Of a DNA stretch of 29,174 nucleotides, positions 7,679 to 13,813 are shown piece by piece. The stretch is from Erythrobacter donghaensis. Its GTDB lineage: Bacteria > Pseudomonadota > Alphaproteobacteria > Sphingomonadales > Sphingomonadaceae. Under the pieces are notes generated by a model that was not told the DNA's origin, searched no databases, and worked only from the letters and a program-made list of their open reading frames with translations. The DNA lies in NCBI RefSeq assembly GCF_001557325.1, contig NZ_LSJS01000120.1:1-29174 (forward strand), read 5' to 3'. A program made the translations under genes and the position numbers. How positions within the stretch are numbered: the stretch's first letter is position 1; every line of letters begins with the position of its first letter.

Positions 7679-8676
7679 CGCCGGCGCAGCGCCGCAGCCA
7701 GCGCGCCGGCCGCGCCGGCGGCGATCACCGCCCCGGCCAGTGCCGCCGCCGGCTTCCTGCGCGCGAAGGTGTAGAGGCTGGTCTGCCGCATCGGCAGGAC
7801 GCCGTAGACCTTGCCCTCGCCCCCGCCGCTGTGGAAGCCCTTGACGCTGCTGTCCTGCGGCGGCTTGTCCTTGTCGATCGCGGTGCTGAAGAAGGCGTAC
7901 TGGAACACCCGGTCGGCGAGATTGGGGAGCGCCCGTGCCAGCAGCGTCATCGCCCGCCCGCCGCCGCCAACGATCATGTCGCGGGTGGGGCGGGTCGCGG
8001 CATGGAGGATCGCCTCGGCGACCAGATCGGGCGAATAGATCGGCGGCGGGATCATCGCGCGCGCCTTCATCTGGTTCAGCGCCTTGTCGACGAAGGGCGT
8101 GTTGATGCCGGAGGGCTGGATCAGGCTCACGCTGACCGGTGCCTTCTCGTGCATCAGTTCGAGCCTCAGGGAATCGACATAGCCCTTCACCGCATGCTTG
8201 CTCGCCGCATAGGCAGACAGGACCGGCGAGGGCATGTCCGAGGCGATCGAGCCGGTGACGATCAGCGCGCCGCCGTGCGCCTTGAGATGCGGCAGCGCCT
8301 CGGTCGCGCAGTGGACCGTGCCCCAGTAGTTCGTCGCGAACACCTGGCGGTGGTCGGTGTCGGAGATCTCTTCGAGCAGCGCATAGGCGCCCACACCCGC
8401 ATTGCTGACGAAGGTGTCGAACCCGCCGTGGCGGCCGATGACCTCCTCGACGGCGGCGGCGACATCCTCGCGGCTGCCAACGTCCGCGACGATCGTGTCG
8501 CAGCGCCAGCCCTCGGCGCGGATCGGCGCGGCGGCGGCCTCGAGCCCGTCCTCGCTGCGCGCGATGATCACGACATTGGCCCCGCGCTCGGCGGCAAGGC
8601 GCGCGGTTGCCAGCCCGATCCCCGACGAGCCGCCGGTGATGACGATGGTCTGCTGATCGAGCGGTCTCAGTTTCAT
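7675..8676 (-). CDS. Short-chain dehydrogenase/reductase with C-terminal membrane helix
   Basis: A 333-aa classical SDR. The cofactor loop TGGSSGIG is at residues 14-21, NAG at 92-94, the catalytic Ser at 143 (TGSIAS), and Tyr156/Lys160 in SAYAASK. The Arg after the second strand (IIAR) suggests NADP(H). At about 333 aa it is longer than the usual 250; the extra C-terminus ends in an Ala-rich hydrophobic helix (about residues 308-330) closed by RRR, probably a membrane tail anchor. The start MKLRPLDQQ at 8676 follows a GGAG and matches the normal first strand; the 16 residues available upstream are unlikely to be coding. The substrate is unknown. Confidence 0.9.
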   Translation of the reverse strand: MKLRPLDQQTIVITGGSSGIGLATARLAAERGANVVIIARSEDGLEAAAAPIRAEGWRCDTIVADVGSREDVAAAVEEVIGRHGGFDTFVSNAGVGAYALLEEISDTDHRQVFATNYWGTVHCATEALPHLKAHGGALIVTGSIASDMPSPVLSAYAASKHAVKGYVDSLRLELMHEKAPVSVSLIQPSGINTPFVDKALNQMKARAMIPPPIYSPDLVAEAILHAATRPTRDMIVGGGGRAMTLLARALPNLADRVFQYAFFSTAIDKDKPPQDSSVKGFHSGGGEGKVYGVLPMRQTSLYTFARRKPAAALAGAVIAAGAAGALAAALRRR

Positions 8677-8816
8677 CGCGCATGGTCTCCGGCCGGGGAA
8701 GGGGAGCGCGGAGCAGAGGCTCAAACCGGCAGGGCGGCCCTAACCTCGTTGAGGCCCGCCCGCCCCCGTCGCAGCCTCGCCACCGGGCGGCGCAACCGGC
8801 CGCGATGCAAACGCAA

Positions 8817-8844
8817 TTGCCGTTTGCCGCGCGCCCTCTATAGG
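8817..8844 (+). promoter_or_regulatory. Candidate promoter of crtW-crtZ
   Basis: TTGCCG (8817-8822) and TATAGG (8839-8844) are spaced by 16 bases on the plus strand within the 186-bp gap between the divergent dehydrogenase and ketolase genes. Initiation would be near 8851, giving a leader of only about 12 nt before the GTG. No clear light- or redox-repressor site (TGT-N12-ACA type) was identified. Confidence 0.4.
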
Positions 8845-8862
8845 CATCCTTATGCCAGCCCC

Positions 8863-9666
8863 GTGCGTATCCCATTGCGGATAAACCCCGCTTTCGCCTT
8901 GCCCCCCCACGGCTTCCAGCGCGCCATCGGCCTTGCGCTGGCGCTGGCGATTGCCGGGAGCTGGCTGGCGATCCACGCCTATGCGATGTTCGTGTTCGAA
9001 CTGACCTGGAGCAACTGGCCGCTCGCGCTGATCATGGCCGGGGTGCAGTGCTGGCTCTCGGTCGGCGTGTTCATCGTCTGCCACGATGCGATGCACGGAA
9101 CGCTGGTGCCCGGCCATCCCCGGCTCAACGCCGGTATTGGGACGGTATTGCTGGCGCTCTACGCGGGCTTTGGCTGGAAATACCTGCGCGACGCGCATCT
9201 CACCCACCACAAGCTGTCGGGTCATGCAGGCGATCCCGATTTCGACGAGCACAACCCGGGCGATTTCTGGCGCTGGTACGCGACCTTCTTCCGCCGCTAT
9301 TTCGGCTGGCGCTCGATCCTGTTCGTGCACACCGTGGTGGGCATCTACTGGCTGGTGCTGGAGATCCCGATGGTGCAGATCGTGCTCCTCTATGGCCTGC
9401 CGGCGCTCGCGTCCTCGCTCCAGCTGTTCTATTTCGGCACCTTCCGCACCCACCGCCACATTCCGGGCGAGACGGCCGGCGGCTTTGCCGATCACCACAA
9501 TGCCCGGTCGGAAGATTTCGGCACGCTGGTCAGCCTCGCCACATGCTTCCATTTCGGCTATCATCTCGAACACCACCGCCGTCCCGACGTGCCGTGGTGG
9601 GCGCTCCCGGACGCGCGCCGGGCCGGGGTGGGCCGTGTCGAGATCGCTGAGAAGGTGCCCGCATGA
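8863..9666 (+). CDS. crtW: Beta-carotene ketolase (4,4'-oxygenase)
   Basis: A 267-aa integral-membrane di-iron oxygenase that adds keto groups at C4/C4' of beta-ionone rings, giving echinenone and canthaxanthin. The fatty-acid-hydroxylase histidine boxes are clear: HDAMH (74-78), HLTHH (112-116), THRH (196-199) with DHH (210-212), and HLEHH (234-238). Family-typical AGDPDFD and PDVPWW are also present, and several hydrophobic helices alternate with the boxes. No ATG suits this frame; the GTG at 8863 is chosen because it yields a family-length protein and lies just after a likely promoter, although no Shine-Dalgarno sequence is seen. The stop overlaps the crtZ start (ATGA), so the two are translated together. 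Confidence 0.93.
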   Translation: MRIPLRINPAFALPPHGFQRAIGLALALAIAGSWLAIHAYAMFVFELTWSNWPLALIMAGVQCWLSVGVFIVCHDAMHGTLVPGHPRLNAGIGTVLLALYAGFGWKYLRDAHLTHHKLSGHAGDPDFDEHNPGDFWRWYATFFRRYFGWRSILFVHTVVGIYWLVLEIPMVQIVLLYGLPALASSLQLFYFGTFRTHRHIPGETAGGFADHHNARSEDFGTLVSLATCFHFGYHLEHHRRPDVPWWALPDARRAGVGRVEIAEKVPA

Positions 9667-10193
9667 GCTGGCTCGAGATATTCCTGACCGTCATGTCCTC
9701 GCTGATCGGGATGGAGCTGTTCGCCTGGTACGCGCACAAGTACATCATGCACGGCTGGGGCTGGGGCTGGCACCGCGACCACCACGAGCCGCATGACAAT
9801 GTGCTGGAAAAGAACGACCTGTTCGCGGTGGTCTTCGGCACGATCAACGCCGCGATGTATATCTACGGCTCGCTCTACTGGGACTGGCTGTGGTGGTTCG
9901 CGGTCGGGATCACGCTCTACGGGGTGATCTACACGCTCGTGCACGACGGTCTGGTGCACCAGCGCTACTGGAAGTGGGTGCCGCGCAAGGGCTACGCCAA
10001 GCGGCTCGTGCAGGCGCACAAGCTCCACCACGCGACGATCGGCAAGGAGGGCGGGGTGAGCTTCGGCTTCGTCTTCGCGCGCGACCCGGCCAAGCTCAAG
10101 GCCGAGCTGAAGGCGCAGAAGGAAGCCGGAATCGCCGTGGTGCGCGACAGTGCCGGGGCCGAGGGTTTTGAGACCGTGGGGCGCAACCTCTAG
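9663..10193 (+). CDS. crtZ: Beta-carotene hydroxylase
   Basis: A 176-aa membrane di-iron hydroxylase that adds the 3/3' hydroxyl groups to beta-carotene or canthaxanthin. The histidine motifs are HKYIMH (25-30), HRDHHEPH (37-44), a later VHDGLVHQRYW and AHKLHHA, all in CrtZ order, with membrane helices between them. It begins within the stop codon of crtW (ATGA overlap). Together the pair can convert beta-carotene to zeaxanthin, canthaxanthin and astaxanthin. No other carotenoid genes are in the window, so the beta-carotene precursor must come from elsewhere in the genome. The C-terminus is a charged tail rich in Lys and Ala. Confidence 0.95.
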   Translation: MSWLEIFLTVMSSLIGMELFAWYAHKYIMHGWGWGWHRDHHEPHDNVLEKNDLFAVVFGTINAAMYIYGSLYWDWLWWFAVGITLYGVIYTLVHDGLVHQRYWKWVPRKGYAKRLVQAHKLHHATIGKEGGVSFGFVFARDPAKLKAELKAQKEAGIAVVRDSAGAEGFETVGRNL

Positions 10194-10200
10194 GCCAGCT

Positions 10201-10578
10201 CTAGCCGAACTGTGTCAGGCTCAGGTTGTTGCCTTCGGGATCGTGGAACCAAGCTATCTTGGTGCCCGACCCGGGATCGGTCCACACGCCCTGCGCGTCC
10301 TGGCCAAAGCCTTCATAGATCGCGAAAGCGACCCCCTTGGCGTTCAAATCCGTGATCGCCGCGCCGATGTCGGCAACCTGCCAGCCGAGCACGGTGTGCG
10401 GGCCCGCCGCGTGGCCTTCGACCTTGGTGAGGCGCAGCGTGGTGCCCGCCAGATCATAGCTGACAGCGAAGGGGTCTTCCCCGGTTTCGCGGAGGCCCAG
10501 CGTCTCGGTGTAGAAGCTGCGCGCCTCGGGCAGATCGGCAGTAAGGACGAAGCAGACGGGCTTGGCAGTGGTGAGCAT
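10201..10578 (-). CDS. VOC/glyoxalase-fold protein
   Basis: A 125-aa protein of the vicinal-oxygen-chelate superfamily. The paired beta-alpha-beta-beta-beta pattern is recognisable: VCFVLTADLPEARSFYTETLGL at the start, then a second module with VADIGAAITDLNAKGV and GTKIAWFHDPEGNNLSLTQ, where the DPEGN is the usual C-terminal signature. Members include glyoxalases, dioxygenases and resistance proteins; the activity here is undetermined. The start at 10578 has GGGAGA 6 nt upstream, better than the Met codons at 10611 and 10593. It is convergent with crtZ (7 bases between stop codons). Confidence 0.88.
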   Translation of the reverse strand: MLTTAKPVCFVLTADLPEARSFYTETLGLRETGEDPFAVSYDLAGTTLRLTKVEGHAAGPHTVLGWQVADIGAAITDLNAKGVAFAIYEGFGQDAQGVWTDPGSGTKIAWFHDPEGNNLSLTQFG

Positions 10579-10663
10579 GGCGGATCTCCCCATCGGGGGC
10601 GACTCGCACAACGCCTGTCCCCCGAAGACGAGTTTACGGCATAGGGCCCCGTGCGCCAGATGG

Positions 10664-11074
10664 TCAGCCAGCCGCCAGCCGTGCGGCGTGTTCCTTCACC
10701 AGCGCGATCATGTTCGGCACCCCCTGGGTGCGGTTGCTCGACAGCTGGTTTTTCAGATCGAACGGTGCGAGCGCGCCCATCACGTCCATCGCGGCGACCT
10801 CGGCGGCGGGCCTGTCCTGCACCGCTGCGATCACCAGCGCGACGATGCCCTTGGTGATCGCTGCGTTGCTGTCGGCGAGGAAGTGCAGCTTGTCCGCGTC
10901 CGTCCCGGCAGGGTAGACCCATACCGCCGCCGAGCATCCCCGCACCAGCGTCGCATCGGTCTTCAGTGCCTCGGGCATGGGCTCTAGGCTGCGGCCGAGC
11001 TCGATCAGCAGGCCATACCGCTCGTCGCCTTCGAGGAATTCGTACTCTTCGAGAATGTCGGACAGGGTGCGCAT
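10664..11074 (-). CDS. sufE: SufE-like cysteine desulfurase partner
   Basis: A 136-aa SufE. The protein accepts persulfide sulfur from the cysteine desulfurase SufS on one conserved Cys and hands it to the SUF scaffold for iron-sulfur assembly. That Cys is C47 in the motif VRGCSAAVWV, and the surrounding family pattern is intact: an N-terminal ERYGLLIELGR, then ALVIAAVQ and GVPNMIALV. It follows the phage-shock operon on the same strand with a 43-nt gap, so some read-through is possible, but there is no functional reason to join them. The rest of the suf cluster is not in the window. Confidence 0.93.
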   Translation of the reverse strand: MRTLSDILEEYEFLEGDERYGLLIELGRSLEPMPEALKTDATLVRGCSAAVWVYPAGTDADKLHFLADSNAAITKGIVALVIAAVQDRPAAEVAAMDVMGALAPFDLKNQLSSNRTQGVPNMIALVKEHAARLAAG

Positions 11075-11117
11075 GCGGCCGCGTTACTGAGGGCCGGCGC
11101 GAAACGGAAGGGGCGAT

Positions 11118-11294
11118 TTAGCCGCCGATCCCGCCGGGACGGGTCAGCGCGTAATAGATCACGTAGAACCAGCTGAGGAAGCCGTGGATCGCGGCCCAGA
11201 TGATCGACTGGTGGAGGCTCCAGCTGATCGCCACGGCGATGGCGCTGCCGAGGCCGATGCCGGCCTGTGCCGCGGTGGTGCGCGGGCCGCTCAC
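11118..11294 (-). CDS. 58-aa two-helix membrane protein at the end of the psp operon
   Basis: A very small protein read from GTG (11292-11294) to TAA (11118-11120). The sequence begins SGPRTTAAQAG, has one hydrophobic helix at about residues 11-25 and a second, aromatic-rich one at about 30-50 (IIWAAIHGFLSWFYVIYYAL), then TRPGGIGG. The GTG overlaps the stop codon of the preceding gene (GTGA), the same junction type as elsewhere in this operon, which strongly supports that it is translated. The function is unknown. It is the last gene of the phage-shock run. I do not recognise a named family; a small membrane partner of the neighbouring Psp proteins is a guess. Confidence 0.7.
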   Translation of the reverse strand: MSGPRTTAAQAGIGLGSAIAVAISWSLHQSIIWAAIHGFLSWFYVIYYALTRPGGIGG

Positions 11295-11542
11295 AGTTCG
11301 ACCCCGCTGGCGATCGCTTCGAGCTTGCGGATGCGCTCCTTGAGGTCGGCCAGCTCGATGCGCGCGGTGCCGAGCCCCGAGCCTTCCTCGGCGCCGCGCG
11401 CCACCGGCACGCGGTCAAGCTCGGAGCGCTTGAGATCGAGCCAGCCCTGCCAGGCGCGCAGGGCCGCGCCCGCGAGCACGATCACCGCCACGAGCAGCCC
11501 CGCGGTCAGCACCAGCGTGGGATCGAGAAGAACGCTCATCAT
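11291..11542 (-). CDS. PspB/PspC-tail-like membrane protein, array member 6
   Basis: An 83-aa protein with an N-terminal membrane helix (about residues 9-29, LVLTAGLLVAVIVLAGAALRA), a polar linker and a short C-terminal coiled coil ELADLKERIRKLEAIASG. It is the most degenerate member of the series: the tail keeps R-I-x-x-L-E-x-I-A but lacks the T-D-R-G and the final E-I-E-x-L-R present in the other five. The first ATG (11540-11542) overlaps the preceding stop codon in ATGA; a second ATG follows directly. The function is unknown, presumed in envelope stress because of its operon. Confidence 0.82.
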   Translation of the reverse strand: MMSVLLDPTLVLTAGLLVAVIVLAGAALRAWQGWLDLKRSELDRVPVARGAEEGSGLGTARIELADLKERIRKLEAIASGVEL

Positions 11543-11853
11543 TGGTCCGGTTCCTCCTTCTTGGCTGCCGGCGATGCCCGCAGCGCTTCGATTTCGGCAG
11601 CGATCCGCGCCTGTTCGCGTGCTTCGCCGCTGTTGGTGTCGGTGGCGATCCGCTCGAGCACCTTGACCCGTTCGCGCAGGGCCTCGAGCTCGCGGCGGGC
11701 GGCCTCGAGTTCGTCCTTGCCGCCCGCCTCCTCGGGCCTGGCGAGCTTCTCGTTGCCGTACTCGTCGCGGACGATCCCGGCCCTGGCACGCGCGACCTGC
11801 ACCACGCCCCAGATCAGGATCGCGACCAGGGCAACGATCGCCCAGCTGCTCAT
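11539..11853 (-). CDS. PspB/PspC-tail-like membrane protein, array member 5
   Basis: A 104-aa protein: membrane helix at about residues 4-21 (WAIVALVAILIWGVVQVA), a charged linker, then a coiled coil ending in RERVKVLERIATD, an 11-residue insertion unlike its paralogues, and AAEIEALR. The start overlaps the preceding TAA by one base (TAATG). The N-out/C-in topology expected for PspB would place the tail in the cytoplasm, where it could contact PspA. That is inference; the sequence shows only the helix and the shared tail motif. Confidence 0.85.
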   Translation of the reverse strand: MSSWAIVALVAILIWGVVQVARARAGIVRDEYGNEKLARPEEAGGKDELEAARRELEALRERVKVLERIATDTNSGEAREQARIAAEIEALRASPAAKKEEPDQ

Positions 11854-12155
11854 TACTGCATCCGTTCCTTGTCGGTGCGGCTATCCGCGGCGATCCGCAG
11901 GTCTTCGATCTCCATCGCCAGCTGCTGGCCGCGGTCGGTGGCGATGCGTTCGAGCACCTGCATTCGCGATTCCAGCCGCTCGACCTTGGCGGCATATTCC
12001 GCCGCCTTCTGCGCCGAGCGGTCGGCCATCAGTTCGAGCTCCTTCTCGCGGTAGGCGAGCCAGCGCTTGAAGATGTCGCTGCCCACGCCCAGCACCACCG
12101 GCACGATCACCACCATGAAGATCAGGGCAAGAAACAAGAGCTCGTCGTCCATCAC
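11853..12155 (-). CDS. PspB/PspC-tail-like membrane protein, array member 4
   Basis: A 100-aa protein starting at GTG with an ATG right after it (GTGATG), overlapping the preceding stop. A membrane helix spans about residues 7-24 (LFLALIFMVVIVPVVLG). A basic/aromatic stretch (FKRWLAYREKE) follows, then a long heptad-like region and the shared tail SRMQVLERIATDRG plus MEIEDLR. The DNA encoding the tail (11929-11957) is identical over 29 bases to that of the next upstream gene (12207-12235), evidence for recent duplication or gene conversion. The function is inferred from context only. Confidence 0.87.
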   Translation of the reverse strand: MMDDELLFLALIFMVVIVPVVLGVGSDIFKRWLAYREKELELMADRSAQKAAEYAAKVERLESRMQVLERIATDRGQQLAMEIEDLRIAADSRTDKERMQ

Positions 12156-12427
12156 ACGGTCTCCTTGGCGATCCTGAGCGCCTCGATCTCGTCGGCGAGC
12201 AGGCTGCCGCGGTCGGTGGCGATGCGTTCGAGCACGCGCAGGCGATCCTCGATCATCTGCTGGCGCTCGGCAATCTCGCGCACCTCGGGGCCCGGTTGGC
12301 CAGCCTTGGCCTCGTAACGCAGCCGCTTGCCCTGGATCACCTTGTCGACGATGCCGTTGATGCTGATCCCGGCGATCAGGACGATCGCGACGATGGTCAT
12401 GGCTATGATTACCATCTCTTCCATCAC
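12152..12427 (-). CDS. PspB/PspC-tail-like membrane protein, array member 3
   Basis: A 91-aa protein. The membrane helix is at about residues 5-26 (MVIIAMTIVAIVLIAGISING), followed by a basic juxtamembrane segment (KVIQGKRLRYEAK), a coiled coil, and the tail EDRLRVLERIATDRG then ADEIEALR. It starts GTGATG across the preceding stop codon. It is one of the most regular members and the shortest intact one, so it may best represent the ancestral unit: one helix, a basic hinge, and the tail. Confidence 0.88.
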   Translation of the reverse strand: MMEEMVIIAMTIVAIVLIAGISINGIVDKVIQGKRLRYEAKAGQPGPEVREIAERQQMIEDRLRVLERIATDRGSLLADEIEALRIAKETV

Positions 12428-12783
12428 GCCGCGCCCTTGTCCTTGAGGCCTTCCAGAGCGCGCTCGCGCAGGGCGTCGATCTCTGCGCCGAGGTGATAGC
12501 CGCCGTCAGTCACAATCCGCTCGACATTGGCGAGCCGGTCCTTGACCGCGCCCAGTTCGGCGCGCAGCTGCGCGTTTTCCTGGGTCAGGAGCACGATCCG
12601 CTCGGCCGACTGCTTGTCAGAACCCGGCTTCAGCGACTGGCCCCACATCCCTTCGAGCGGGTAGCCGTTCTTGATCTTCATCCGCGTCGTCTGGAACGAG
12701 GCGGCGATCCCGAGCGCGCCGAGCGTGAAACCGCCGGCGATGATCCAGCCAAGATAGGGGAGAAAGTCGGCAGCCTGCATCAC
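12424..12783 (-). CDS. PspB/PspC-tail-like membrane protein, array member 2
   Basis: A 119-aa protein, the longest of the series. The membrane helix is at about residues 9-29 (YLGWIIAGGFTLGALGIAASF). A distinctive linker (MKIKNGYPLEGMWGQSLKP) precedes a heptad-rich region and the tail KDRLANVERIVTDGG then AEIDALRERA. This tail is closest to that of the neighbouring PspC (RLAAVEAHYVS...TAEIERLR). The GTGATG start overlaps the preceding stop codon. The function is unknown; the linker could give it a partner different from its paralogues. Confidence 0.86.
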   Translation of the reverse strand: MMQAADFLPYLGWIIAGGFTLGALGIAASFQTTRMKIKNGYPLEGMWGQSLKPGSDKQSAERIVLLTQENAQLRAELGAVKDRLANVERIVTDGGYHLGAEIDALRERALEGLKDKGAA

Positions 12784-13094
12784 ACGCGCTCCTTCTTGTC
12801 GATGCCGAGCGGCACGCCCGCGCCCTGTTCATCCACCCGGCGCTGGTCGCGCAACGCCTCGATCTGCGTCGCAATGTCGTAACCGCGGTCGGTGACGATG
12901 CGTTCGAGCACCTGGACCCGGTCTTCGAGCCGCTGGATCTGGCCGACATATTGCGCGGCCTTCTCGGCGGTCTGCTCGGCGGCGGCACCGACCTGCATTT
13001 CGGCCATCTTCTGCTGGTGCTTGGTCCAGAGGGCGACGATCGGGATCATCAGGGCGATGATCGGGATCATGACGCCCAGTTGTGCTACGTCCAT
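12780..13094 (-). CDS. PspB/PspC-tail-like membrane protein, array member 1
   Basis: A 104-aa protein, first of the six after pspC (30-nt gap). The hydrophobic helix at about residues 5-23 repeats IPIIALMIPIVAL. It is followed by KHQQKMAEMQ, a long coiled coil (EQTAEKAAQYVGQIQRLE) and the tail EDRVQVLERIVTDRG then TQIEALR. Compared with textbook PspB (about 75 aa; tail of the type RIQALEDILDAEHPNWR) it is longer, and the tail fits the PspC end better. An ATG at 13094 is the only sensible start. Confidence 0.88.
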   Translation of the reverse strand: MDVAQLGVMIPIIALMIPIVALWTKHQQKMAEMQVGAAAEQTAEKAAQYVGQIQRLEDRVQVLERIVTDRGYDIATQIEALRDQRRVDEQGAGVPLGIDKKERV

Positions 13095-13124
13095 GGTGCT
13101 GGTCCCTGTTGCTGGCGTTCTTGC

Positions 13125-13502
13125 TTAGCGCAGCCGCTCGATCTCGGCGGTCAGGCGCGGGTTGCTGCTGACATAGTGGGCTTCCACTGCGGCCAGGCGC
13201 CGGTCGATGTCGCGGAAGCTCGCGCGGATTTCGCGGGCGGTGCGCTTGGGGCTCTGGCGGACGCCCTGCCAGTACTTCTGCTCGTTCTCGTCGCGGTAGA
13301 GATAGGGCGGCTTCTTGTTGAGCAGGAAGCCGGCGACGAGGTAGACCAGCAGCGAGGCTCCGCCGGTGGGCCACATCGAGAGGAACGCCATCAGGCGGAT
13401 CCAGAAGACGTTGACCCCGGTGTAGTCGGCGATCCCCGCGCACACGCCCATCAGCTTGCCGTTGTGCTTGTCGCGGTAAAGGGTGGTGCGGGGGCTGTTC
13501 AC
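13125..13502 (-). CDS. pspC: Phage-shock protein C, envelope-stress membrane protein
   Basis: A 125-aa PspC. The N-terminal PspC domain is obvious: LYRDKHNGKLMGVCAGIADYTGVNVFWIRL (residues 8-37), then a membrane helix near 40-61 and LNKKPPYLY. In the known system PspB and PspC are inner-membrane sensors that release PspF from PspA under membrane stress. The cytoplasmic tail ends RRLAAVEAHYVSSNPRLTAEIERLR, the same arrangement as the array proteins downstream. The start codon is GTG, overlapping the pspB stop (GTGA). The gene is complete and the assignment secure. Confidence 0.95.
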   Translation of the reverse strand: MNSPRTTLYRDKHNGKLMGVCAGIADYTGVNVFWIRLMAFLSMWPTGGASLLVYLVAGFLLNKKPPYLYRDENEQKYWQGVRQSPKRTAREIRASFRDIDRRLAAVEAHYVSSNPRLTAEIERLR

Positions 13503-13810
13503 GCGCGGGTTCCTTTCTTCTCGGCCATCAGCGCTTCGAGTTCGCGCAGTTGCTGGTTGTCCTTCTCCTGATCGGCGATCAGGCGGCGGGCGGGGGTGAA
13601 GGCGGGGTCGTCGCTGGCGACCAGCCGCTCGACCGTGTCCATCCGCTCATCGAGACGGCGGGCGAGGTTGTAGAGCTCCTCGAGCAGTACCTCGTCATCG
13701 CTGGTGATGGTTGCGGCGGTCTTCCACTTGGTGAGGTAGTGCAGGATCACCCAGGGCAGGCCGATGAACAGCATGCCGACGATCATGATCGGCAGAAAAA
13801 CGTCTTCCAT
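13499..13810 (-). CDS. pspB: Phage-shock protein B, envelope-stress membrane protein
   Basis: A 103-aa PspB. The N-terminal membrane helix (about residues 5-25, FLPIMIVGMLFIGLPWVILHY) and the following helical segment LARRLDERMDTVERLVASDDPAF match the PspB pattern, with the family-like R-M-x-x-[LV]-E-x-[LI] core. It is about 25 residues longer than the enterobacterial protein owing to an extra charged coiled coil (ADQEKDNQQLRELEALMAEKK). It lies 3 nt after pspA and overlaps pspC, so the three are tightly coupled. Its role with PspC in stress sensing is by family knowledge. Confidence 0.9.
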   Translation of the reverse strand: MEDVFLPIMIVGMLFIGLPWVILHYLTKWKTAATITSDDEVLLEELYNLARRLDERMDTVERLVASDDPAFTPARRLIADQEKDNQQLRELEALMAEKKGTRA

Positions 13811-13813
13811 GGC

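Larger units (their letters stand above)
11929..12911. repeat. Repeated tail-coding DNA segment in the psp array
   Basis: A 29-bp segment beginning CCGCGGTCGGTGGCGATG on the plus strand occurs at 11929-11957 and 12207-12235 without mismatch, and at 12883-12911 with one mismatch (G to A). All encode the tail motif around V-L-E-R-I-[AV]-T-D-R-G of three array genes in the same frame. Looser copies occur near 11637-11665 and 12510-12540. Conservation at the base level, beyond the protein need, points to duplication of one ancestral gene. Confidence 0.8.

Noticed and set aside
7831..8862. 340-residue N-terminal extension of CrtW in an open frame
   Set aside because: It runs antisense through the short-chain dehydrogenase gene, has shadow-type composition, and CrtW proteins are about 240-270 residues long, as obtained from the GTG at 8863.
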